Below, in pieces: positions 33,430-44,600 of a DNA stretch of 64,000 bases. Numbering within the stretch: position 1 is the first letter of the stretch; the number at the start of each line of letters is the position of its first letter. The stretch spans positions 52,942,231-53,006,230 of the forward strand of contig OZ035962.1 in the NCBI GenBank assembly GCA_964034945.1, written 5' to 3'. This DNA comes from Chrysopilus asiliformis (lineage: Eukaryota; Arthropoda; Insecta; Diptera; Rhagionidae). Under the pieces are notes generated by a model, which had not been told where the DNA came from, did no database searches, and worked only from the letters and a program-made list of their open reading frames with translations. Position numbers and translations under genes: made by a program.

Positions 33430-36350
33430 GCAGCATATTCAAATTTTACGCGTTCTTAATACTCTTGAATTTCTTCGAAGAATTGTTCCGTCAAGCTCAA
33501 TCCAGTATGACCGTGGAGTGTTATCTTTTTTTAAAATCTTGGATTCTACCCATTTCTTCCCATCATAGTACTAAACATCATCCCCTTCCAAAAAATCATC
33601 CTTTAATTTCGTTTGTCTGCCGTAATAGTATTTATTTTTTTCAGATTTTTTGTTAAGTAGTTGTCTGGCTAGTCCGTTTTTTGGTGCAGAAACAATGTGT
33701 TTTTCGCGGGCAAGGTTGATCTAATTCTTTTGCCGAATAGTAATTCCGCAGGGGATAGATTAACGTCTTTTATGGGTGTGCTCCTATACTCGAGCAATAT
33801 TTTCCATAATTCAACTTTGCTATCCATTGACTTTTTAATGATCGATTTTGCTATTTGCACGTTTTTTTCTGCGAAGCCATTCGATTGGGGGTACCGGGGA
33901 CTACTCGTTATAAGTTTAAAATCGGTGTAATATATTTGAAGAAAACGGCATATTGTCTGCGATAACTATTCTTGGAATACCGTGTATGCTGAATAAATTT
34001 TTTAGCTTCACTATTATTTGGTTCGCGGTTTTGTTCGTAATACTAACTATATCTAGATATTTGGAAAAATAATCAGCTACGACAAGATAAGACTTACTGC
34101 CTACTTCCATTATATCGATTCCTATTTTTTGGTAAGGCACATTTGGAATTTCGTGGGGAATCATCGGTTCTTTAGTATTAGGGTTTCGATACTTTTGGCA
34201 AATTTTGCATTTACTTACTATGTCTTCGATTTCGTTATTGAAACCGGGCCAAAATAATAAGGACCTCGCACGAGCTTTTGTTCTTTCAATCCCCATATGG
34301 GAATCGTGTAGGTTGTTCAGTAAGTCCTTACTTATCATTGTAAAAAACTATTCCCTCTTCGACAAACAATTCATGTTTGAACTTCCAGAAGTATTTGACA
34401 TTTTCGGGTAAACAATTCTTCTTTTTTGGCCATCCATTTCTTATAACCTTAACTAACTTGTTTAAAATTGGATCCTTTTGCGTTTCCTGTATAAATTCTA
34501 TTTTCTTTTCGTTGCTCACATTAATTGAATGTACGACCTCAGACAAATCCTTGATTTCTCGGTCATCGCTTTCTTTACAAAAATTTCGCGAGAGCAGATC
34601 GGCATTTCTTTTCCTGAAACAACTGATTTTATATTTTAGTAATCTAAGTTTCATTCGTTGCAGCCTGGGGTTTGGTATTTCCCCTACTTCTTTATTCATT
34701 ATACCTAGAAGAGGTTTGTGGTCGGTGAAAACTAAGACTTGACGACCATAAATGAATTGGTGGAATTTTTTGCATGCGAACACTATCGAAAGAAATTCCT
34801 TTTCGATTTGGCTGTAATTTACTTCTTGAGGTGAAAGACTTCTAGAAGAGAAGCTTACTGGTCCATTGTCTTGTGCAAGAGCACAACCAAGGCCAAATTT
34901 AGACGCGTCTGCTTGAATTGAAATAGACTTTTCACTGTCAAAAGGTTGCAACCTCGGGGCGTTAATTATTTTAGTTTTAATTTTTTCAAGACAATCAGAA
35001 TGAATAGGTAGCCATTGAAAGATAACATTTTTTTTAACAAATTTCTTAACGGTTGACAGATTTCAGACAAGGAAGGAATATAACTTCTGATGTAATTTAT
35101 CATGCCAAGCAGAGTTTGTAATCCTTTTTTGTCAGATGGCGCCTCTAGCTCTTTTATTGCTTTAGTTCTTTGAGGGTCAATCGAAATTTCATTAGCCGAA
35201 ATAATATGTCCAAGGTATCGGACCTTTTGGACTTTATATTGAATTTTGGACTTATTAAATTTTATGTTTCTTTCAATCGCCCTTTCCATGACTTTTCTGA
35301 GATTCTTATCATGATCTTCGATGGTTTCACCACCTACTAATATATCATCTATGTAAACGACAGTGTCTTTGAGACCCGCAAAGTTTTTTTCGTTTAGTTT
35401 TTGAAACGTTTCGCCTGCAGTTTTAATTCCGAAAGGGAGGCGTAGAAACCTAAATAGGCCAAATGGGGTGAAAACGTACAGAGTTTTGACGATTCTTCAT
35501 CCAATTTGACCTGCCAATAGCCATCAGATAAATCAAGGACCGTGTAATATTTAAATCTGCTTATCCGCGCTGAAATTTCATCAAAAGATTGAAGAGTGTG
35601 TGGTTCCTCTATTATAGCTTCATTTAAATATTTCGGGTCGAGACATAATCTAAGGCTCCTATCTTTTTTCTCTACTATAACAAGATTTGATACCCATTCG
35701 GAAGGCTGATCTACTCTTGTTATTATTTTTCTGTCGCAAAGACTTTTTATAGTTTTCTGCAAGGGATTCATGAGAGATAACGGTACTCTACGTGCTGGTC
35801 GACATATCGGTTTCGCATCTTTCTTTAAAACGATTTTAATTTCATCATCAAATGTTCCCAATCCGTTGAAAACTTCTTCATATTTTCTTACGAAATTTTC
35901 GAAATCTAAATTTTTGCCTTCTTTGCAAATATTATCTACTCTTTTGAGTAAGCCGAACTGAATACAACTTTCGAGCCCTAAAATTGGAATCACGTCATTT
36001 TCTACGATTACGAAATCCTGCATCAAATTAATATTATTTATACTGCAGCTTAACTGAGCGATTCCAGACCCCCCATAACCTCTTAAGGAAATTGGTGGTT
36101 TTAAAAAATTAACACTTTTTATTTTGGATAAGAGCTTATCCGGAACAATATTAACGTCGGACCCTGTATCTAACTTAAAAGTGACAGAACAATCATTGAC
36201 TTGAGCTTCTTGGAGCCATATTTTGTTCTTATTTTTTGTGCCAGATACAGTGTCGACAAAAAATTCATCATTACTTACTGCATTATCGGTTATTTCTGCG
36301 ACGCTCTTTTTCATGATTGAATTTATTGCAATTTCCGCAGCGTTTGCCAT
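33430..36350 (-). pseudogene. pol: Gypsy B pol (protease, RT, RNase H, integrase)
   Basis: Frames on the minus strand. At 36350-35394 are the protease (FKLDTGSDVNIVPD), RT with CLDPKYLNEAI and LDLSDGYWQV, and a break near 35480. The catalytic YIDD (about 35350) falls between frames. 35289-34966 continues RT. 34951-34328 is RNase H (QADASKFGLG, FTDHKPLLGI). 34338-33916 is integrase with the HHCC finger (HDSHMGIERTK...CKICQKY) and the first core Asp (GIDIMEVG). 33860-33669 is the C-terminal core, and a conserved tail reads to about 33430. At least four frame breaks make it dead. Confidence 0.85.
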
Positions 36351-37200
36351 ATGCTGGGCACTTTCCTTTAATGTGTTGCCTATCGCAAAATCTACATTTG
36401 GGGATTACATTTTTTTGCTTCTCTTCAACTTGCCTAGAAAAATTTGAACAATTGAGTTTATTTAAATTAGAAGTATTTTTGTTGGAACGATTACTGTTCG
36501 TGTTCATGTTGCCGCTATCTATTGTTGAGTGTCGTTTTGTGTAGCTCGTTGAAACTGTGTGTGTGTCCAGAATTTTTTCTCCTGCCTGCTTCCTTTGTAG
36601 ATTTTCTGACTGCTCCTTTAAAGCTTCCCAAGATCTAGCCAAATTAATCACCTTCTCTGCATCTAGGTCACTTGATTCCAGCATCTTCTTTTGTAGAGCC
36701 TTGTCACAAACACTAACGACAAGTCTGTCACGCAACATGCGTTTCTCCTCTGCCGCGCCAAAACTATACGGCTTGATCAGCTTTTTTAGATCCACTAACC
36801 AAACGGTTCCATCGGCTTTTGATTGTTATTGTGAAACACAAAACTAGCGTATACCTCGTTCGCCTTCGGTTTACAAAACTGCTCAAATGCGGTTAAGATT
36901 TCCTTGTAATCTTTCCTTTGTTCGTCGTTTAAATCAAACGTTTGAAATAACTCCATTGCTTGTTCTCCGACTGCATTCAATAAGATGGCTGCCTACACAT
37001 GTTTTGACTTTTTTTCCAGTTCTGCAGCCACGAAAAAATTCTCGAAATTCATTTTAAACGTTTTCCAATTTTCTGCCGCATCGCCATCTAAACTGAGAGG
37101 TTAAAAAGTCCACTGAGTTCCACTCTTGTTAAAAAGTCCATGCTTTCTCTAACTACAATTTTTTTCGGAGGTTTCCACGTGGTCGTTTGCTTTCGCTCGT
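36283..37200 (-). pseudogene. gag: Gypsy B gag
   Basis: Two frames: 36980-36795 (capsid-like, AMELFQTFDLNDEQRKDYK...FEQFCKPKANEVY) and 36795-36283 (KMLRDRLVVSVCD-like helix, then two Cys-rich zinc knuckles, CRFCDRQHIKGKCPAYG and CGNCNKFNHE). The arrangement and the FCNPK-type block are typical of this Gypsy clade. The start region (36980-37200) has stop codons. It overlaps pol by about 70 nt. Confidence 0.78.
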
Positions 37201-37323
37201 ACTTTTATTTAATTTGACAATTCCCATATGATTTGGTTTTGCTTTTTGTTATCAACATACCGACTTTGAATTTCAGTTTTCACTATTTGAGCCGCCCACC
37301 AAAGAACTTTTTTCTCGTCGCCA

Positions 37324-37467
37324 TGTAATGATCGTAAACGTCTTGTGAAATGAAACACCTCCAGTTCTAGGCTCAGACCGCTTTTTTCTGACATCTTACA
37401 GGAGTGTTGCCAGATATGGCTTTTCTAGATTACCCTCTTCATTATAAATTAACCACTTTATATTACA
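37324..37467 (-). repeat. Gypsy B 5' LTR (144 bp)
   Basis: TGTAATGATCG...TTATATTACA on the plus strand, flanked at the right by the duplication AAAGG (37468-37472). On the minus strand it is followed directly by TGGCGACGAG. A 61-codon frame that crosses the LTR border is not a gene. Confidence 0.87.
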
Positions 37468-37474
37468 AAAGGAA

Positions 37475-38043
37475 AACATAACAAAAGCTATAATTGCCAA
37501 TCTGGCAATCATTGTAGACCCGTATGGTGATATTCGTATCAAAATTCGAACAGTTATACCAAAATTCCACTTTGAAGTCAAACTTTCCAATAAGATTTTT
37601 TAAAATTTATTCCAATCGGATTTTGATGTATGGGAGTTTTATGTAGAATCACATCCTAAATAACTTTTGTTCTTGCACTTTTTTGATAAGATGCACCGTT
37701 TTTGAGATATTCACAAAAAACGATTTCGTTCGTATGGGGGGTACCCCCCCTAATGGTCCATTTTTGCCCATTAACGAACTTAGCCTCGCATTTTACGAAA
37801 AACGGATCTGTGCAAGCTTTCAAGTCTCTAGCTCAATCCGTGCGCCCGCAATCCGCGCCACAGACAGACGGACGGACAGACGGACAGACAGACAGACAGA
37901 CGGACGGACATGCAGAAATTAAATATTTTTATCATTCTAAACACACTGGTGTAATTCATTTTTTTGTGCGATGACGGGATCTTGGCGTTACAAACGGTAA
38001 GGCAAAGTTAATACACCCTTTGGTTTCACCATACGGGTATAAA
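37475..38043 (+). mobile_element. HINE-2 copy beside Gypsy B
   Basis: Full-length type copy from AACATAACAAAAGC to ACGGGTATAAA with the same hairpin, subterminal inverted pair and GACA/GACG microsatellite (37861-37910) as the other copies. It sits next to the Gypsy B target duplication, inside an A-rich arm of inverted-repeat element 2. Confidence 0.78.
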
Positions 38044-38850
38044 AAAGCACTAAAAAGAAAAAAAAACACTAAAAAGGAATAAAAGCATTAAAAAGAAAAA
38101 AATAATTGAAAACAATGTTCATTAATAGCGTATTTAAAATTCTGCTTTTTGGGAGTGGCGTTAAATTTACACTAAATAAAATCGTTGTAAAATATATTCA
38201 GTCGTAACAAAAAAATCTTATTAAAAAAATCTTACGACTAATTCCTATTTACGATTTTTGTAATGTTTTCGAAATCAGAATTTTTAGTATAACAAATTTT
38301 ACCGCTTTTATTAATTTTTAGTAGGTGTTTAAAATTATTTATTATCTCGATCTATTTTTAATCTGTCACAAACATAGTGGTTTCACTTGAAATTATTTAT
38401 TAAGTTTTTTTTATTTCATTAAGTTTTCTATTGTCAAGTCTCCCAGAATAGGATAGATTTCTACAAAAAAATAGTGACATATGAGACAGTGGGCTTTTTT
38501 GTAGCGAAAATAGGGAATCCAATTTGGGGCATAAAAGAACTTAGCTTTGGTGCTTCTAAGAGCCGTGTCTATAGTTAATCTGTTTGGCAACAATTTTTGG
38601 AGTCGATCTTAGTTCTTAGTGGCAGCAACAGCACGATTAGCCTTAAGGGTTAGAAGGTATGTAATTTTTTTAGTTGCAAATTTAACGCCACTCCCACAAA
38701 GCAGAATTTTAAATACGCTTTTAATGAACATTGTTTTCAATTATTTTTTTCTTTTTAGTGCTTTTTTCCTTTTTAGTGCTTTTTTCCTTTTTAGTGCTTT
38801 TCTTCCTTTTTAGTTTTTTTTTAAAGTCGGTTTTATTTATTTTTTATTTT

Positions 38851-40189
38851 TTTATTTCGAACGTTTTTTTTAGGTTCAATTTTTAATATGGGTAAAACTG
38901 CAAAGGGTTTGAGGGGATAAGTCCGCAGAGGGGAAATATATAAATGAATCTCCCTTGTGTTGTATTGAACACAACGCAAAAAATTTCAACTCGATATCTT
39001 AAGCGATGTAGAATCTAGAAGAGGCGGGCGTTTGAGGGGGTGGGTCAACAGGGGGGAAGTATGTAAAATGTTCTTCCTGGCATTGTACTGAACACAACAC
39101 AAAAAATTTCAACTCGATATCTCAAGCGATGTAGAATCTAGCAGGGGAGGGGGTATGAAAGCATAGCGCCACGGGGGGGGGGGGGGATTTGCAGCGGGGC
39201 CCAACCAGGAACTTTCTCTACAACTTTCTCTTTGGGGCGACCAAAATTGGTCAACCCAGTAAAAAGTTAGGCGTGAACATACATTAAAAAAACCTTTTCC
39301 TTTTTGCAAATCGGTTAAAAATTAAACTCTATGCATATATTCAATTATTGGTATTATACGATATCAAAACGGTTAGATGTAACTACAAAATAATGTTAAA
39401 CGTAACGAAATTAATAAGTTAAAATATGTAGTATAAATATTCGTCACATTTTGTAGCGGGATAACATTTTTCATTTGATTTTACTTTGGAAAAACATTTT
39501 TTGGAAAAACACTTCTGGCAATTTTTTAAGTTACTGAACATATTCTTCATTCCATCCATTCGATTTTTCAATTAATTGCTTGAAAAAGTCCTCACACTTT
39601 TTGCCTCTCAAATTCTCAAATGTCTCAAATTCTTCGGTGATGGTTACACTCCGGTGATTGATAATGGTTAAGGTAAAACAAAATAGGGTGATTTTAGGGT
39701 GAATTATTGAAACGTTACTGACCTGGACCATGGTGATCTTTCGGCTATTTTACAGAACCAAAATGCAAATATGTTTGTCGGGGAAGTTTTTAGGAAAAAT
39801 CGGAAAACTTTTGCATGCAGCGAGCTACTACACAATGCAACACCCAACCATCTACTAAGTTTTTTAGACTGAATAGGGGTCGCTAAACACGACTCCGAAA
39901 TAAAGTTTTGCGCTATCACATTTAGTTTTTGAGATGACGTAACTCAAAGTTTGAAAATAACTTCTTGGTGTCTTAGAAAAAGTTGTTCGTCATGACTAGA
40001 CAAATTTATTATTTTTTTGTTTAGACGGTAACCATCCACCACCTTTTTTACCCCTCTTTTGAGGGGTTTTTTAAACTATTTTTGAAAGAAATTTGCCAGT
40101 GGGAAATTTCCATCCCATAATATATTTTGTGAAAATCTCGGATAATTTCCTTCCATTTTGATATTAAGATCATCCATCTACGATAAAAA
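38851..40189. other. Intronic stretch with a two-unit tandem repeat
   Basis: Two diverged units of about 120 bp lie at about 38905-39140 (TTGAACACAACGCAAAAAAT, TTTCAACTCGATATCTTAAG, GATGTAGAATCTAG). A G13-type homopolymer follows at 39173. Nothing coding or otherwise classifiable was seen from 39200 to 40189. Confidence 0.5.
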
Positions 40190-40860
40190 GGTCGGGAGCT
40201 ATGAATTTTTGAAAAAATCGAATTCATGCAAATTGAATCGATTAAAAATCTTTATGTATATAATATGATCTTTGATATTAGATTTAGTACACCGTTTGTA
40301 ATGCATCGAATCAATCGTCGGACATAAAAATGAACTGCACAAACGTGGGATGACAAAAGATTTTGATTTCCGTATGTCCGTCCATCTGTCTGTCTGTCCA
40401 TCCGTAAATACCATACCTTTCGAAAATATTGAGATAGAAACTTGAAATTTTGTATTGCTACGTTTCTCGTAAATGGCTAGGCTAAGGGCAAAATTGGATC
40501 ATTCATTCCGCCCTCCGTCATATAAACGAACAAATGGAATATTTTTTTCCTGTTTTCTCGAATACTGTGTACATATCATATCGAAAAATTTATGAAAATG
40601 GAATGGGTTAAGAATACAATTATAACTTATCTATACACTAAAATCTAGTTGAACCACTCCTTCTCGCCTCCACCTAACAAATTGTATACTTTTTTTTTAT
40701 TTTCTCGAAAACGGTGAGTCGTATTGAAAAAATTATAAAGGTAAAATTTAATTAGAATACGATATTACATAACCGTTCCATACATCAAATGTAATTGGAC
40801 CACTCCTTTGCCTCTCTCATATACAAATGGATTTTTTAATAAACCTGTTGTATGTCATCA
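40190..40860 (-). mobile_element. Diverged HINE-2-like relic
   Basis: In minus orientation it carries a degenerate GTCY microsatellite (about 40375-40405), CTTGAAATTTTGTATTGCTA, a GGCTAGGCTAAGGGCAAAATTGG block, and CATATAAACGAACAAATGG. These are in the same order as GTCCGTCTG, CTTGAAATTTTGCAC, GCTAAGTTCGTTAATGGGC and GGAACGAAAAT in HINE-2. Two or three degenerate repeats of a 'ctcgaaaacggtg' unit follow. Likely an old relative. Confidence 0.5.
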
Positions 40861-40996
40861 TATAGAGCAGGGGTCGGCAATATAAGTGAAATAAATGGAC
40901 TCCCAAAGGACAAGAAATGTCATTTCTCTCATTAAACTATTCAAGTAAAAAATTGTACTATTATTATTAATATGAAACATTATAATTTATATTATA

Positions 40997-41358
40997 CTAG
41001 CAGACCCTACGTTGGCAGCTAAAAGTTTTTTGTATAAATTTTAGAATGCCAAAAAACCATAAATAACTTAAAAAGTTTTGGGAAAAAATGTTATCCTTAC
41101 AGGACCTTCCGTTTAGAATTTTGAAATAGCTAAAACCTTGCTCCTGACAACGCACATCATTTTGCAAAGAACCGCGTAAAAATCGGTCCAGTAGTTTTTG
41201 AGTTTAGTAATATCGTACAGACATACAGGCAGACATAAAGACAGACATACATACAGACATACAGACAGACATACATACAGACAGATAAACAGACAGACAT
41301 ACACAGACAGATATACAGACAGACAAACATTAATTTTTATATATATACTATATATAGA
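40997..41358 (-). mobile_element. HINE-1, short complete copy (362 bp) with Helitron ends
   Basis: On the minus strand it starts TCTATATATAGTATATATAT after A and ends GGGTCTGCTAG before T, with both Helitron ends intact. It keeps the GTCTG microsatellite, head and tail, but only a remnant of the 122-bp unit. It shows that unit number varies within the family. Confidence 0.88.
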
Positions 41359-41626
41359 TTGTCCTGCCTGTGTATACTTATTTACCGATGTAAAAATGAA
41401 CATGGATGATTTGTATCTAATCTAGAATCTATAATTCGTTGTAGGAAAATGTGGGAGAATGAAAGATGGCTCATACAGATGAGAATCTATTATTTTTTAT
41501 TGGTATAAATTGATGATGAACTATATACATTTTTTTAAGTAATTAACTTGAATTAACAATATTTTTGACTATTCCAGACGCTATATAATTGTACCAACTT
41601 AAAATAATTTTAACTAATGCTAACAT

Positions 41627-44600
41627 TTAGCGTAACGCGAGGGGATAAACAATATTTTTGGTTTTTTGATTTGGTGCATAGATGTACAGAGCTTTTGGAG
41701 TTCCTACTCTGGAGCAAGCAACAAATAGTTGACCATGCGAAAAACATGGTTTTTCTAAATTTAGTCCGGCAACGCGCAGTGACTGCCCTTGAGCTTTGTT
41801 GATTGTCATCGCGAAAGCAAGACGCACAGGAAACTTTAGTCGATTAAATGAGAAGGGCAAATCAGTGGGAATCATTGGAATGCTCGGAATCAGCATATCT
41901 TCTCCTTTACATTTGCCGTTAATAATTGTTGCTTCAATTACATTCGGCAACATTCGGTTTTTTAACGGAAAGTCTAGTTCCGTTGCACAACTTTGGCGTG
42001 TTGAGATTCCGAAGGAGCAGTATTGGTGAGCCAACTTTCAATGTCAATATGTGCGGTGGCATTCCAGCAGGCTCCAATGAATTGAGAAATTCTACTGGAT
42101 AATTAACAGCTTGATCCTCTTCTATAACTGTGTCAATGGATTTGTATTTCGTAACCACTCCAGGAATTTTTAATTGAATGTTATTATTAAGTCGATTGAC
42201 GTCATCATTTTTTGGAGCTAAGATAGCACGCTCGCATAGCCAATCGTGATTCCTGAAATTGTTGGTGATGTTCGGGAAAACCTTATTTTCAAGATCTTCA
42301 ATTGATGACTGAAGTTGACAGAAGTTCAGTGGGAACGATATCTCCTGTGTTTCAGGAATAACTGGAAGTTTGCCGTCGCCCATATCCAAAAGTTGCTTGG
42401 CAAATGTTTTTGCAGAAACATCTCCAAATAAATGCACACGCATATTGGTCGACAGTGTAATTTTCTTCACATGTCGCCAGAGAGCCGAATTCTTCAGACA
42501 TGCGTTCAGCTCGTCTGCTGGAGTTGATCTTGGAATGACGGGCAAAGTTTGACGGAAATCACCGGCGAGCAATATCAGAGCTCCGCCCATTTGACGTTGA
42601 TCGCTTCGAAAATCTCGCAGAGTACGATCAAGTGCTTCAAGCCCTTTTTTATGGGCCATGGTACATTCATCCCAAATAATGATTTGGCATGTTTTCAATA
42701 CAGTTGCCATCCCAGATGTTTTTCCAATGTTGCAAAGAGGATCTGCAGCTAGATTTAAATTCAATGGTAGCTTGAGAGCCGAATGCGCCGTGCGTCCTCC
42801 ATCAAGTAGCGTTGCTGCAATCCCAGATGATGCCACAGCCAGAGCAATCTCATGCTTCATTCGAATTTCGGCGAGTATCAAATTGAGAAGAAATGTTTTT
42901 CCTGTGCCTCCTGGTGCATCAAGAAAAAGAAGTCCACCATTTCCGCCTCGTACATGCTCCATAACTGTGTCGTACGCGAATCGTTGATCGTTTGTTAAGC
43001 GCTTTTTCTGAGCCTCAACATAAACTTGTAGCGCATCGACGTCATATTGTTTTTCTCGCAATACGTCTCTATCGACAACATCGTTTCTGTCACGTACCGG
43101 TGAAAATAGTCCAAGCTGATTGAGGATTTTGTTGTTAATCGACATACACATATCCTCAAGTGATATCAGTGCTTCATTGAAAATGTCTTCCGAATACTGT
43201 ACATCCAGACCGGGATTGTTTCTGCGTGCTCGGAGAAGTATGTCTTCGCTCATACTCTCTTTGTGTTTTTCCCATAGATCTTTGGGACCAGAAGGCGTAC
43301 AGGTTGTCAAAATTATGGAGAACAGAGTTCGTATTTGATGAGCATTACGTGTTTCAGATGCTTCTGTCAAAGTATTGTCCCAATGTTGATCATTTTCAAG
43401 CAAACCAAGTTTGAAACATGCTTCTCTGTATGTCTGACACACTTGACCATCAATGGTTTTAATTGCTTGAAACGATGTTGGTCCTTTGACCACGTAAAGC
43501 AGTATTCGCAAATAGTAGCATTCAGCATTATTTGGATGAACAGTATATACTCGTCCCAATGTGGCAGTAGAAAATATCCCAGCTATCGAAGAATGCCTGG
43601 CGCCTCGTTTTCTTCTGCAAAATATCTTTGTCGATGGATTCCAAGTGTAATAGTTGGGAACTTCGTGATATAGCAACGTTTTTGCGAATTCGTCAGTTGC
43701 ACACAATTGGAAAAAAGCGGTCAATGTTGTGTTTGGTGGATCTGCAGCTCTCTGGGGTGCATTCTCTTCCGTGAAGTAGACTCGTTGACCGTTTTCCAAG
43801 TGAACACTGAGATGGATGACAGCAGGAAAGCGTTCATGAATGTCGAAACCTAGGATTCTCCATACAGCTTCATTACTGCTAATATAACGTCCCATTTGAA
43901 ATTGTTCGACTTCATTGACGGGTGCGTTGGGATTCGCAAGTCCGAAAACTGCCATATCGCTGCCTTTATTAACATATTTACACATGTATTTGATAGATTT
44001 AACCGAATTACAGGCCTCCACGTTAATATGCGCATTGAATGATTTGGAAAGAATAGGAGAGTATGGCACAATCCATTGATTATCAATTTCAAAATCAACG
44101 TTATTGATTTTTATAGTTGCTGTGTGTCCCCCATCATCTGGTTTTCGTCGTCTGTACAGCGGATAACCATCGCCACCAGTTTGCGTTTCTTGGAGCATCT
44201 GACGTGGATAATTTTTGGTGCATTTTCCATCTTTCATGCATGGCGAATGAGGGTTGTGTGGTCCACATGGTCCGTGAATCATATGTTTTTTCACAATTTT
44301 ATATAATTCTGGATCTTCTTCTGGATCGGGCAGCTCAGCAGCAATGATATCGTCAATTTGAGTAGGAAGAATTTTTTCAACCAACCAAATTAAGATATGG
44401 GCATGTGGTAAACCTCTTTTCTGCCATTCAATCGAATACATCCAGCAGCGAGTTTCTCCGTATATATGGCTGTTAGTGATGAGATCGATAAAATGTATCA
44501 ATTTTTGTTTGAAAACTCTCGCTGTGAGGTCATGGCGATGGGATGGTTGCTGGCCAGGCAGAAGTAAATCTTTGATTTCGGTCCAAGATGGATTGCATGT

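Larger units (their letters stand above)
28929..37467 (-). mobile_element. Gypsy B: LTR retroelement with short LTRs
   Basis: LTRs of 125 bp (28929-29053) and 144 bp (37324-37467) read TGTAATGATCG...TATATTACA on the plus strand. A perfect 5-bp duplication AAAGG flanks the element (28924-28928, 37468-37472). On the minus strand the 5' LTR is followed directly by TGGCGACGAG, a plausible primer-binding site, and AATTGGGAGA precedes the 3' LTR as a polypurine tract. Gag and pol are on the minus strand (slit-sense) and are frameshifted. A Helitron sits between pol and the 3' LTR. Domain content resembles Gypsy elements often annotated as K02A2.6-like in insects. Confidence 0.88.
28885..38850. mobile_element. 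Inverted-repeat element 2 (split by Gypsy B and HINE-2)
   Basis: The left terminus at 28885-28928 (ATAAAACCGACTTTAAAAAA...) is the reverse complement of the right terminus at about 38805-38850 (AAAGTCGGTTTTAT). The left arm then continues at 38044 with (AAAAGCACTAAAAAGG)-type repeats and AGTGGCGTTAAATTTAC. Its complement is at 38675-38815. Taking out Gypsy B (with its AAAGG duplication) and the adjacent HINE-2 restores an element of about 0.86 kb with inverted arms of about 150 bp. It has no transposase; the class is unknown. Confidence 0.72.

Noticed and set aside
37209..37394. 61-codon frame starting MSEKSGLSLELE as the start of Gypsy B gag
   Set aside because: It begins inside the LTR and crosses the LTR end and primer-binding site; the same start is present in the other LTR at about 28990, so it is LTR sequence and not gag.
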